DNA of 64,000 nt from Pseudomonas sp. GTDB lineage: Bacteria > Pseudomonadota > Gammaproteobacteria > Pseudomonadales > Pseudomonadaceae. The stretch is taken from contig NZ_JAUYGD010000053.1 in assembly GCF_030690725.1 (NCBI RefSeq), forward strand, positions 62,001-126,000. The letters are read 5' to 3'. Below the pieces are notes generated by a model. The model was not told the origin of the DNA and did not search any database. It saw only the letters and a list, made by a program, of their open reading frames with translations. Shown piece by piece: positions 56,422 through 64,000 of the stretch. Positions within the stretch are counted from its first letter, which is position 1. Every line of letters starts with the position of its first letter. The position numbers and the translations under genes are program-made.

Positions 56422-57801
56422 GTGGCTATCAGCGTGTTTGACCTGTTCAAGATCGGCATTGGCCCGTCCAGCTCGCATACCGTCGGGCCGATGCGCGCGG
56501 CGGCGCTGTTTAGCGGCGCATTGGCCGAGCGGCGTTTGCTGGAACGTACGGCGCGCCTGCAGGTGCGCCTGTACGGTTCGTTGTCGGCCACCGGTGTTGG
56601 CCATGGCAGCGACCGTGCAGTGATCATGGGGCTGATGGGTGAGTGGCCGGATCAGGTCGACCCGAGCAGCATCGAGCCGCGTATCGCCGAGCTATTGGCC
56701 AGCGGCCAGTTGCAGCTTGGCGGGCGCGTCAGCATCGCCTTCGATTGGCAGTGTGACATGCTGCTGCTGGATGAAAACCTGCCCTATCACCCCAACGCCA
56801 TGACCCTCAGCGCCTTTGCCGCCGATGGCAGCCTGCTGCACGAAAACACCTATTACTCGGTGGGCGGCGGTTTTGTCGTGGATGCCGAGCAGGCCGCCAG
56901 CGGCCAGCTGGATCAGGACCACACCGTACTGCCCTACGACTTCAACAGCGCCGAACAGCTGTTGCAGCTGTGTAAGGAGAATGGCCTACGCGTCTCCGAA
57001 CTGATGATGGCCAACGAAAAGGCCTGGCGCAGCGAGGCGGAAATCCGCAGCGGGCTGATGCGCCTGTAGCAGGCCATGCGCGAGTGTGTCGAGCAGGGCT
57101 TGAAGCACGAGGGCATTCTGCCCGGCGGGCTGAATGTGAAGCGCCGCGCCGCCAAGCTGCACCGCAGCTTGCAGGAAATGAGTAAGCCCAATGTGATCGG
57201 CTCGACCCTCAGCGGTATGGAGTGGGTCAACCTGTTCGCCCTGGCGGTAAACGAGGAAAACGCCGCTGGCGGGCGCATGGTCACCGCACCGACCAATGGC
57301 GCGGCGGGGATTATTCCGGCGGTGCTGCATTACTTTGTGCGCTTCAGCCCGGCGGTCAGCGAAGCCAATGTCGTCGACTACCTACTGGCGGCTGCGGCCA
57401 TCGGCATTCTGTGCAAGAAGAACGCGTCCATCTCCGGCGCTGAAGTCGGTTGTCAGGGCGAAGTCGGTTCGGCTTGTGCCATGGCGGCGGCGGGGCTGGC
57501 GGAGATTCTCGGGGCTACGCCTGAGCAGGTGGAGAACGCCGCGGAAATCGGCCTGGAACATAACCTTGGTCTGACCTGCGATCCGGTCGGCGGTCTGGTG
57601 CAGGTGCCCTGTATCGAGCGCAACGCGATTGCTGCGGTGAAAGCGATCAACGCCGCACAGATGGCCTTGCGCGGTGACGGTCAGCACTTTATCTCGCTGG
57701 ACCGGGTGATCCGCACCATGCGCGACACCGGCGCGGATATGCATGACAAGTACAAGGAAACCTCGCGCGGCGGTTTAGCCGTCAGCGCGGTTGAATGTTA
57801 A
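56422..57801 (+). pseudogene. sdaB: L-serine dehydratase split by an in-frame TAG
   Basis: Deaminates L-serine to pyruvate, the end of the choline-glycine-serine route. The GTG at 56422 (AGGAG upstream) opens a frame that encodes a complete single-chain enzyme except for TAG at 57067-57069. There the family has Trp (TGG in the WQAM segment), so one base change explains it. The N-terminal part (215 residues, beta domain, IGIGPSSSHTVGPM) and the rest (from ATG 57076, 241 residues, alpha domain with the Fe-S cysteines in [13 protein letters not shown] and [13 protein letters not shown]) are each intact. The break falls at the boundary used by two-subunit SdaAB/SdaAA enzymes, so activity may survive; otherwise it is a pseudogene or a base error. 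Confidence 0.85.
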
Positions 57802-57972
57802 AGCGCACGCTCAGGCCGCTGCGCACGATTGTGGTGCAGGGCTGTTCGGTGCGGCGGAAAAGGGCAGCGCAACGCTGCTGAATACGGCCTGACCGTTGGT
57901 CCGTTACCGCGCTGTTTTTACCCTGCGTAGCGGGGTGACAAAGCACCTGCCCGGCAGTGCTACCGAAATGCT

Positions 57973-57997
57973 CAAGCGCCCGCCGAACGGGCGTTTG
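57973..57997 (+). terminator. Hairpin downstream of sdaB
   Basis: CAAGCGCCCG/CGGGCGTTTG forms a 10-bp stem with a 5-base loop, 170 bases after the sdaB stop. The T-run lies within the stem. Probably ends the sdaB transcript. Confidence 0.55.
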
Positions 57998-58075
57998 CGG
58001 TCGTAATCAGAATGCTTCTGTCGCTCCTGCCAACGCCTAGTGGCACTAGCGGTGGGCTAACTCGTCTGTTTTTAA

Positions 58076-58091
58076 TTGAACGCCCAATCAA
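58076..58091. promoter_or_regulatory. BetI-like box upstream of gbdR
   Basis: TTGAACGCCCAATCAA matches the two bet boxes at 14 of 16 positions and keeps both arms TTGAAC and AATCAA. It lies just upstream of a sigma54-like promoter and 125 bases before the gbdR ATG. Confidence 0.55.
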
Positions 58092-58095
58092 TTTA

Positions 58096-58110
58096 GGCAC
58101 GGCCTTTGCG
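58096..58110 (+). promoter_or_regulatory. Sigma54-type promoter of gbdR
   Basis: GGCACGGCCTTTGC has the invariant GG (58096-58097) and GC (58108-58109) exactly ten bases apart and matches the -24/-12 consensus GGCACG-N4-TTGC. RpoN control by nitrogen or carbon enhancer proteins would fit a catabolic regulator. The BetI-like box abuts it on the upstream side. The rest of this ~415-base gap holds only the terminator and leader. Confidence 0.65.
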
Positions 58111-58215
58111 TTGTGCTGATTGTCGATCTGGCGTTGTGCAGTCCCAGAACCATAAGAAGAGCCACCCTATAGAGGGGCTCACTACCGTGCTTTGCTTCGC
58201 GTGAGGGTTTACCTG

Positions 58216-59319
58216 ATGTCACAGTCCACTCAAGGGGCACAACCCCAGAGCCGTGCGCCGCAGTCCATCGGCTTTCTCCTGCTCGACAACTTCACCCTGA
58301 TTTCCCTGGCGTCTGCCGTTGAGCCGCTGCGTATGGCCAACCAGTTGTCCGGCAAGGAGTTGTACCGCTGGCACACCCTCAGCCAAAGCGGCCTGCCGGT
58401 TTGCGCCAGTGATGGCCTGCAGATCACCCCGGACGCCAGCCTGGTTACGGCGCCGCGTCTGGATGCGGTGATCGTCTGCGGCGGTGTGGACATTCAGCAC
58501 AGCGTTACCCGCGAGCACGTGCAGTGGCTGCAAAGCCAGGCCCGCCATGGCGCGCAACTGGGCGCGGTATGCACCGGCAGCTGGGCGCTGGCCAAGGCCG
58601 GGCTGCTCGATGGTTTCGATTGCAGCGTGCACTGGGAATGCCTGGCCTCGATGCAGGAAGCCTTCCCCCGCGCAGCAGTCAGCACTCGCCTGTTCTCGAT
58701 TGATCGCAATCGCCACACCAGCTCCGGCGGCACCGCGCCGATGGACATGATGCTGCACGTGATCGGCCGCGAGCATGGCCGCGAACTGGCGGCGGCGATT
58801 TCCGAGATGTTTATCTACGAACGTATCCGCAACGAGCAGGATCACCAGCGTGTGCCGCTCAAACATATGCTTGGCACCAACCAGCCGAAGCTGCAGGAAA
58901 TCGTCGCGCTGATGGAAGCCAACCTGGAAGAGCCCATCGACCTCGATCAGCTGGCGCTGTATGTCGATGTCTCGCGCCGTCAGCTGGAGCGCCTGTTCCA
59001 GAAGTACCTGCACTGCTCGCCGTCGCGCTACTACCTCAAGCTGCGCCTGATTCGCGCACGCCAGCTGCTCAAGCAGACCAGCATGTCGATCATCGAAGTG
59101 GCCTCGGTCTGCGGTTTTGTCTCCACGCCGCATTTTTCCAAGTGCTACCGCGAATACTTCGGCATCCCGCCGCGCGACGAACGCGCCGGCCAGCAGAGCG
59201 GCCATGTAGTGGCGTTGCTGCCCATGCCGGAAGACCTGATGCGCCCTTCGCCATCCTCGGCCATGGCGGCGCTGACGCGGGCGCAGGGGGAGTCGACCTT
59301 TGCCAGCGTCAGGCTTTAA
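58216..59319 (+). CDS. gbdR: AraC-family activator GbdR
   Basis: Activator of betaine and dimethylglycine catabolism, responding to those compounds. The ATG at 58216 gives 367 residues, the same size as Pseudomonas aeruginosa GbdR. The N-terminal DJ-1/PfpI-like ligand domain contains GAVCTGSWALAKAGLLDG. The C-terminal pair of HTH motifs is seen in LDQLALYVDVSRRQLERLFQKYL and IIEVASVCGFVSTPHFSKCYREYFG. It lies between sdaB and gbcB/gbcA, all expected targets. Confidence 0.95.
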   Translation: MSQSTQGAQPQSRAPQSIGFLLLDNFTLISLASAVEPLRMANQLSGKELYRWHTLSQSGLPVCASDGLQITPDASLVTAPRLDAVIVCGGVDIQHSVTREHVQWLQSQARHGAQLGAVCTGSWALAKAGLLDGFDCSVHWECLASMQEAFPRAAVSTRLFSIDRNRHTSSGGTAPMDMMLHVIGREHGRELAAAISEMFIYERIRNEQDHQRVPLKHMLGTNQPKLQEIVALMEANLEEPIDLDQLALYVDVSRRQLERLFQKYLHCSPSRYYLKLRLIRARQLLKQTSMSIIEVASVCGFVSTPHFSKCYREYFGIPPRDERAGQQSGHVVALLPMPEDLMRPSPSSAMAALTRAQGESTFASVRL

Positions 59320-59335
59320 GCCACGCTGAATACCC

Positions 59336-59390
59336 TGTAGGAGCGGGCTTGCCCGCGATCAGTTTTATCGCGGGCAAGCCCGCTCCTACA
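59336..59390. repeat. REP-like palindrome, GTAGGAGCGGGC family
   Basis: A perfect 24-bp stem: TGTAGGAGCGGGCTTGCCCG through CGAT, CAGTTTT loop, and the exact complement ending GCTCCTACA. It directly follows gbdR. The second copy in the window is at 19999-20066. Confidence 0.9.
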
Positions 59391-59421
59391 AAGGCCCATC
59401 GCAGCATGTTCCGCTCAAACA

Positions 59422-59460
59422 AAAACGCCGCACTGGCCTTGATGGCGAGTGCGGCGTTTT
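59422..59460. terminator. Bidirectional terminator between gbdR and gbcB
   Basis: AAAACGCCGCACT (59422-59434) pairs exactly with AGTGCGGCGTTTT (59448-59460), with A-runs and T-runs on both sides, suited to ending the converging gbdR and gbcB transcripts. Confidence 0.88.
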
Positions 59461-59490
59461 GCTGTGTGCGCTGTGGTGGTTACAAGGTGC

Positions 59491-60594
59491 TCAATACTCG
59501 ATTGCCACATCACCCTGCGGCACGCTGCAGCACGACAGGATATAACCCTCGGCGACGTCTTCGTCGGTGATGCCGCCGTTGTGTTCCATGCTCACTTCGC
59601 CAGCGGTCTTCAGCACCTTGCAGGTGCCGCAGATACCCATGCCGCAGGCCTTGGGGATATGCAGGCCGAGCTTGGCGGCGGCCGCATGCACGGTTTCGCC
59701 TGGGTCGACGCGGATGCTCTTGCCGGTGTTGGTGAACGCCACCTGATGCTGATCGGCCGCTGGCACCGGGTCGGCATCGGCGGCTTCGGCAGCCAGCTCC
59801 TTGACCTCGGCGCGTACCTCCGGCGGCGTCGCACCGAAGGATTCTTCGTGGTAGCGGCTGATGTCGTAGTGGTTGGCTTCGAGCAGGCGCTTGACCGCAT
59901 TCATATAGGGCGTCGGGCCGCAGCAGAAGATTTCCCGCTCCAGATAATCCGGGGCAATCAGCTCCAGCATTTTCTGGTTGAGGTAGCCGCGATAACCGGC
60001 CCAGGCCTCGCCCAGGCCGTGTTTTTCACAGATCACGTGCAGGCTGAAGTTGCTGATCCGCGCGGCCATATGTTCCAGCTCGCGGTGGTAGATGATGTCC
60101 TTCGGCGAGCGCGCGCTGTGCACGAACACCATGTCGACATTGCCGTTGGTGTCGTAGAACCAGCGCGCCATCGACATCACTGGGGTGATACCGACGCCGC
60201 CGCTGAGGTAGAGCACCTTCTCGGCGGGAAAGTCGATGGCGTTGAACAGCCCGACCGGGCCGTGCACCGGCAGCTCGTCACCTTCATTGAGGTTGTCGTG
60301 CAGCCAGTTGGAGACCTTGCCGCCCGGCACCCGCTTGATGGTGATGGAGAAGCTGTAGGGCACCGAAGGCGAGCTGGAAATGGTGTAGGAGCGCATCACC
60401 GGTTGGCCGTCGATCTCCAGCTCCAGGGTGACGAACTGCCCCGGTTTGAAGAAATACAGCACCGGCTGATCGGCCATAAAGCAGAAGGTGCGCACGTCCC
60501 AGGTTTCCTGGATGACTTTGACGCAACGCACCATATGCCGACCATTGCTCCAGGTCTGCGTGGTAACCGGGTTGAGGAAGTCGTTCGTCGTCAT
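59491..60594 (-). CDS. gbcB: Glycine betaine demethylase reductase subunit GbcB
   Basis: Passes electrons from NAD(P)H to the Rieske oxygenase GbcA. 367 residues: an FAD domain (MRSYTISSSPS), an NAD domain (LSGGVGITPVMSMARWF) and a C-terminal plant-type 2Fe-2S domain with Cys in CGMGICGTCKV and the late SCCS. It is divergent from gbcA with a 351-base gap. Confidence 0.94.
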   Translation of the reverse strand: MTTNDFLNPVTTQTWSNGRHMVRCVKVIQETWDVRTFCFMADQPVLYFFKPGQFVTLELEIDGQPVMRSYTISSSPSVPYSFSITIKRVPGGKVSNWLHDNLNEGDELPVHGPVGLFNAIDFPAEKVLYLSGGVGITPVMSMARWFYDTNGNVDMVFVHSARSPKDIIYHRELEHMAARISNFSLHVICEKHGLGEAWAGYRGYLNQKMLELIAPDYLEREIFCCGPTPYMNAVKRLLEANHYDISRYHEESFGATPPEVRAEVKELAAEAADADPVPAADQHQVAFTNTGKSIRVDPGETVHAAAAKLGLHIPKACGMGICGTCKVLKTAGEVSMEHNGGITDEDVAEGYILSCCSVPQGDVAIEY

Positions 60595-60674
60595 GGACGT
60601 CTCTCCGCGCGGCCGGACATCGGCCTTGTATGGGCGGATTGTGCGTACTGGCAGGCGCGCTCATTTATCTGCCA

Positions 60675-60699
60675 GCGACATTTACATGCTTATCGCGAC
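60675..60699. promoter_or_regulatory. GCGAC direct repeats between gbcA and gbcB
   Basis: GCGAC at 60675-60679 and 60695-60699, 20 bases apart, in the divergent control region 60595-60945. Compare the pair upstream of cbcV. Candidate GbdR half-sites, unverified. No gene is supported in the remainder of this 351-base gap. Confidence 0.4.
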
Positions 60700-60945
60700 C
60701 TGCCGCGCAGGCCTTGGTTTGCCGCGTCGGAAACGGATGTGACCATGTCGCCCATAGATAAGGTTTCGCCCCCACTCAGCGCCACACTCGCGGCCAGCCG
60801 AAGCAAAAGGTCACGAGCGAATTCCTCTTTCATCCAGTCGCCATCGGCAGGCGCAGAACGGGGCAATGACGCCACCTTGCGTAGCAACCGATTAGCCACT
60901 TTATTGCGGCAACTCGCCGAGCGAGTCGCCATTGAGGAGTTACCG

Positions 60946-62238
60946 ATGGACGTCACTTCCACCCTGAGCTTGGGCGATCCGCTGGAGCCCGCACGCAAGG
61001 CCACCGCCGAGATGCTGCAAACCCGCGAGCGCACCTTTTCGCTGCCGCAGCCGTTCTATAACGATGAGCGGCTGTTCAAGATCGATATGCAGGAGATCTT
61101 CCACAAGGAATGGCTGATCGCCGGCATGACCTGCGAGATCCCGGCCAAGGGCAACTACCTCACCCTGCAGATTGGCGACAACCCGATCATGGTGATTCGC
61201 GGCGCCGATGGTGTGGTGCATGCCTTCCATAACGTCTGCCGGCATCGCGGCTCGCGCCTGTGCACCAGCGACAAGGGTAAGGTGGCCAAGTTGGTCTGCC
61301 ACTACCACCAGTGGACCTACGAGCTGGACGGACGCCTGCTGTTCGCCGGCACCGAAATGGGCGCGGATTTCGACCTCAAGGACTACAGCCTCAAGCCGGT
61401 CAACTGCAAGGTGGCGGGCGGCTATATCTTTATCTCCCTGGCGGAAAACCCGCCGGCCATCGACGATTTCCTCAGCACCCTGGCCCATTACATGGAGCCC
61501 TACGACATGGAAAACACCAAGGTGGCGGTGCAGACCACCTTGATGGAAAAGGCCAACTGGAAGCTGGTGCTGGAAAACAACCGCGAGTGCTACCACTGCA
61601 ACGGTTCGCACCCGGAGCTGCTGAATACCCTGCTGGAGTGGGATGACGTCACCGACCCGCGCGCCACCCAGGCGTTCAAAGATCAGGTAAGCGAGTGCAC
61701 GACCCGCTGGGACAAGGACAACATCCCCTACGCCCACGCCAGCTTTGGCCTGCGTAACCGCATCGTGCGCATGCCGCTGCTCAAGGGCACCGTGTCGATG
61801 ACCATGGACGGCAAGCCAGGCTGCAAGAAACTGATGGGCCGCATCACCGACCCGGACCTGGGCTCGATGCGCATCCTCCATCTGCCGCATTCGTGGAACC
61901 ACTGCATGGGCGATCACCTGATCGTCTTCACCGTCTGGCCGATCAGCGCCCAGGAAACCATGGTCACCACCAAATGGCTGGTGCACAAGGATGCGGTGGA
62001 AGGTGTCGATTACGACGTGGCGCGCCTGCGTCAGGTATGGGACGCCACCAACGATCAGGATCGGCGCCTGGCCGAAGAGAACCAGCGCGGCATCAATTCC
62101 ACCGCCTACCAGCCCGGCCCCTACTCGAAGACCTACGAGTTCGGCGTGGTCAACTTTGTCGACTGGTACAGCGAGCGCGTGCTCAACAACCTCGGCGCAG
62201 CGCCAGCGCCGTACTTGCGTCAGGTCGGCGCGGAGTAA
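60946..62238 (+). CDS. gbcA: Glycine betaine demethylase oxygenase subunit GbcA
   Basis: Rieske oxygenase that removes a methyl from glycine betaine, giving dimethylglycine and formaldehyde. The ATG at 60946 has GAGGAG 7 bases upstream; 430 residues. The Rieske ligands are Cys 98 and His 100 (CRHRGSRLC) and Cys 118 and His 121 (CHYHQW); the mononuclear iron site is in ENNRECYHCNGSHPELL. A much longer open frame upstream is only the complement of gbcB. Activated by GbdR in Pseudomonas aeruginosa. Confidence 0.96.
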   Translation: MDVTSTLSLGDPLEPARKATAEMLQTRERTFSLPQPFYNDERLFKIDMQEIFHKEWLIAGMTCEIPAKGNYLTLQIGDNPIMVIRGADGVVHAFHNVCRHRGSRLCTSDKGKVAKLVCHYHQWTYELDGRLLFAGTEMGADFDLKDYSLKPVNCKVAGGYIFISLAENPPAIDDFLSTLAHYMEPYDMENTKVAVQTTLMEKANWKLVLENNRECYHCNGSHPELLNTLLEWDDVTDPRATQAFKDQVSECTTRWDKDNIPYAHASFGLRNRIVRMPLLKGTVSMTMDGKPGCKKLMGRITDPDLGSMRILHLPHSWNHCMGDHLIVFTVWPISAQETMVTTKWLVHKDAVEGVDYDVARLRQVWDATNDQDRRLAEENQRGINSTAYQPGPYSKTYEFGVVNFVDWYSERVLNNLGAAPAPYLRQVGAE

Positions 62239-62246
62239 GGCTGCAG

Positions 62247-62336
62247 ATGACGCTTGGCCTGTGGCTACTGCTCGGCCTGACCGCCTACGGTCTGCTGGCC
62301 GCGCGCCCCAGGCCCGCGTCCACCGCAACACACTGA
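62247..62336 (+). CDS. 29-residue membrane microprotein after gbcA
   Basis: ATG at 62247, eight bases after the gbcA stop, encodes 29 residues with one hydrophobic helix (LGLWLLLGLTAYGLLAA) and a basic end (RPRPASTATH). It lies before the gbcA terminator, so it would be on the same transcript. No clear ribosome site; GGCTGCAG precedes it. No family is recognised. It could be a real small membrane protein or chance. Confidence 0.45.
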   Translation: MTLGLWLLLGLTAYGLLAARPRPASTATH

Positions 62337-62359
62337 GACCCTCCTCAAGGGTCACCTTG

Positions 62360-62395
62360 GCCTCTGCCGGATACCCCCGGGCAGGGGCTTTTTTT
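62360..62395 (+). terminator. Intrinsic terminator of gbcA
   Basis: GCCTCTGCC (62360-62368) and GGCAGGGGC (62380-62388) form a stem with one mismatch followed by seven T residues (62389-62395). Confidence 0.9.
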
Positions 62396-62432
62396 ATTGG
62401 CGATGTATCAGAACTGTATGCAGGCTGCTTTT

Positions 62433-62597
62433 GTAGGGTGGGTTAGTGGCGCCGGGGCTAGTTATTGACTGCACCACGCAACTCGGGCGCTGCGTAACCC
62501 ACCATTGCGGTTTGCCGGTAGATCGTCATGGTGGGTTACGGCGCGTTGAGAATCGGTGGTATTTGCCTGATTCCGGTTCGCGCCTAACCCACCCTAC
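62433..62597. repeat. GTAGGGTGGGTTA-family double palindrome
   Basis: Two units lie head to tail: GTAGGGTGGGTTA ... GTAACCCACCAT (62433-62505) and ATGGTGGGTTACGGCGCG ... CGCCTAACCCACCCTAC (62528-62597). They can fold separately or as one long hairpin, since the outer arms are complementary. They fill most of the 440-base gap between gbcA and the dipeptidase-like gene. Confidence 0.75.
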
Positions 62598-62776
62598 GGG
62601 TAGTCGCTGCCTTGTACCGACCCTCTGGCCTGCGCATATCCGCCTGCGACCCGGCTTTGACGCTTTCGGCAATACCCCGGTCGTTTTTGCACCGGGTCGC
62701 CTCAGCCCCCAGGGATATGCTCAGTCCAAAGCGCCAACAACGGGTTTGGCGACACAGCTAAAAAGGGGACTGCCTG

Positions 62777-63754
62777 ATGAGCCCAGCCGAATTGCACGCC
62801 GACAGCATCGTTATTGACGGGCTGATCATCGCCAAGTGGAACCGCGAACTGTTCGAAGACATGCGCAAAGGCGGCCTGACGGCGGCCAACTGCACCGTGT
62901 CGGTGTGGGAGGGCTTTCAGGCCACGGTGAACAATATCGCTGCCAGCCAGAAGCTGATCCGCGAGAACAGCGACTTGGTGATGCCGGTGCGCACCACCGC
63001 CGACATCCGTAAGGCTAAAGAGCAGGGCAAGACCGGCATCCTCTTCGGCTTCCAGAATGCCCACGCGTTTGAAGACCAGATCGGCTATGTCGAGGTGTTC
63101 AAGCAGCTCGGCGTGGGCATCGTGCAGATGTGCTACAACACCCAGAACCTGGTCGGCACCGGCTGCTACGAGCGTGACGGCGGGCTGTCCGGCTTCGGTC
63201 GCGAGATCGTTGCCGAGATGAACCGCGTCGGCATTATGTGCGACCTGTCGCATGTGGGTTCGAAGACTTCCGAGGAAGTCATTCACGAATCGAAAAAGCC
63301 GGTGTGCTACTCCCACTGCCTGCCGTCCGGCTTGAAAGAACACCCGCGCAACAAGTCCGATGAAGAGCTGAAATTTATCGCCGACCACGGCGGTTTCGTC
63401 GGTGTGACCATGTTCGCCCCCTTCCTGGCCAAGGGCATCGATTCGACCATCGACGACTACGCCGAAGCCATCGAGTACGTGATGAATATCGTCGGCGAAG
63501 ACGCCATCGGCATCGGCACCGACTTCACCCAGGGCCACGGCCAAGACTTCTTCGAGTACCTGACCCACGACAAGGGCTACGCCCGCCGCCTGACCAGCTT
63601 CGGCAAGATCATCAACCCGCTGGGCATCCGCACCGTCGGCGAATTTCCCAACCTCACCGAGACCTTGCTCAAACGCGGCCATTCCGAACGCGTGGTGCGC
63701 AAGATCATGGGCGAGAACTGGGTAAACGTCCTCAGGGATGTTTGGGGCGAATAA
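62777..63754 (+). CDS. Atypical M19 dipeptidase-like protein of betaine cluster
   Basis: A 325-residue protein of the membrane dipeptidase (M19) fold, the same type encoded next to the dgc genes in Pseudomonas aeruginosa. Kept features are MCDLSHVGSKTSEEVI and VCYSHC (late metal His residues) and IGIGTDF. The N-terminal metal motif His-x-Asp of true dipeptidases is absent: the segment reads IVIDGLIIAKWN, and the bridging Glu region reads LFGFQNAHAF. It may not be a peptidase. Its place between gbcA and the DUF5943 gene suggests a role in betaine or dimethylglycine use. Confidence 0.85.
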   Translation: MSPAELHADSIVIDGLIIAKWNRELFEDMRKGGLTAANCTVSVWEGFQATVNNIAASQKLIRENSDLVMPVRTTADIRKAKEQGKTGILFGFQNAHAFEDQIGYVEVFKQLGVGIVQMCYNTQNLVGTGCYERDGGLSGFGREIVAEMNRVGIMCDLSHVGSKTSEEVIHESKKPVCYSHCLPSGLKEHPRNKSDEELKFIADHGGFVGVTMFAPFLAKGIDSTIDDYAEAIEYVMNIVGEDAIGIGTDFTQGHGQDFFEYLTHDKGYARRLTSFGKIINPLGIRTVGEFPNLTETLLKRGHSERVVRKIMGENWVNVLRDVWGE

Positions 63755-63776
63755 GGTCCGAGCACAACACGATAAA

Positions 63777-63869
63777 TGTGGGAGGGGCTTTAGCCGCGAC
63801 CTGCCCCGTCAGGGCAGCGCTGTTAAGAGCCTCGCGGCTAAAGCGGTACGCCGCCCGGCCCCTCCCACA
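63777..63869. repeat. REP-like palindrome, GTGGGAGGGGCTTTAGCCGCGA family
   Basis: TGTGGGAGGGGCTTTAGCCG left arm, a 43-base middle, and a right arm CGCGGCTAAAGC ... GGCCCCTCCCACA. An extended relative of the hairpin at 40834-40884. Confidence 0.8.
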
Positions 63870-63899
63870 AACCAAACAAGACTCTGGAGCACTAAACAT

Positions 63900-64000
63900 A
63901 TGGCCACCCACGCACCCGAAATGCCGATTCAGGTCGACGACGAAACCGGCGTCTGGACCACCGACGCCCTGCCGATGCTCTATGTGCCGCGGCATTTCTT
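63900..64000 (+). CDS. DUF5943 domain-containing protein, 5' end
   Basis: Only the first 33 codons are in the window, from the ATG at 63900 (GGAG upstream): MATHAPEMPIQVDDETGVWT and on to MLYVPRHFF. This N-terminus matches the DUF5943 protein that follows the dipeptidase-like gene in the Pseudomonas aeruginosa dimethylglycine cluster, where dgcA comes next. The function is unknown; it is cut by the window end. Confidence 0.75.
   Translation, partial: MATHAPEMPIQVDDETGVWTTDALPMLYVPRHF

Noticed and set aside
56098-56604. N-terminal extension of the CbcX paralogue
   Set aside because: The frame is open but lies across the divergent control region and the complement of sdaB; the signal peptide and ribosome site fix the start at 56097.
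57067-57069. TAG in sdaB read as pyrrolysine or programmed read-through
   Set aside because: No pyl genes are seen, the family has Trp here, and a single base change explains it.
59449-60945. N-terminal extension of gbcA
   Set aside because: The open frame upstream is the complement of gbcB; GAGGAG and family length place the start at 60946.

Overview
The window is a GC-rich bacterial chromosome segment. Gene content and order point to a Pseudomonas in the broad sense: a complete class II medium-chain polyhydroxyalkanoate locus next to ubiE-ubiJ-ubiB-hisI-hisE-tatABC and hslVU, and a glycine betaine catabolic block with gbdR, gbcA and gbcB. Small intergenic palindromes of several REP-like families are scattered throughout. 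I saw no rRNA, tRNA, CRISPR array, prophage or complete insertion sequence.

Layout. 1-7.5 kb holds envelope and housekeeping genes: a cut DUF2339 gene, DUF3999, a diguanylate cyclase, fbp, DUF924, two lipoproteins and a DUF2141 protein. 7.5-15.4 kb holds two convergent, tightly overlapping operons that look like an uncharacterised lipid or polyketide-type pathway: a DarA-like flavodoxin-fold protein, a ketoacyl synthase III, an HTH-like protein and a BtrH-like acyltransferase facing a hotdog protein, an ABC exporter, an acyl carrier protein, a ketosynthase and a short ketosynthase-like partner without the active cysteine. 15.5-20.8 kb holds assorted enzymes, including a short-chain dehydrogenase divergent from an HxlR regulator with twin palindromic operators. 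20.1-26 kb is the rsmE-tatCBA-hisEI-ubiBJE block (minus strand). 26-33.2 kb is the PHA locus (phaI, phaF, phaD, phaC2, phaZ, phaC1). 33.2-38.8 kb carries DUF971, hslUV, a SPOR protein and argS.

39-44 kb is the choline-to-betaine operon betI-betB-betA (minus strand), interrupted between betI and betB by an opposite-strand RHH/ParE toxin-antitoxin pair. 44-50 kb is a looser accessory stretch of small enzymes and an AT-rich orphan gene. 50-64 kb is a quaternary-amine region. It has three periplasmic binding proteins around one permease/ATPase pair (cbcWV), a serine dehydratase gene split by an in-frame TAG at the domain boundary, the AraC-type activator gbdR, gbcB/gbcA for betaine demethylation, an atypical M19 dipeptidase-like protein and the start of a DUF5943 gene.

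How it fits together. Choline enters through CbcXWV and is oxidised by BetA and BetB to glycine betaine. GbcAB removes one methyl group, enzymes beyond the window presumably remove the others, and glycine and serine are consumed through SdaB. BetI-like boxes lie upstream of betI, betB and also gbdR, which suggests direct cross-talk between choline sensing and betaine catabolism. A second notable signal is a 140-185 bp repeat element with terminal inverted repeats, present just upstream of phaC1 and again inside the hslV-hslU operon.
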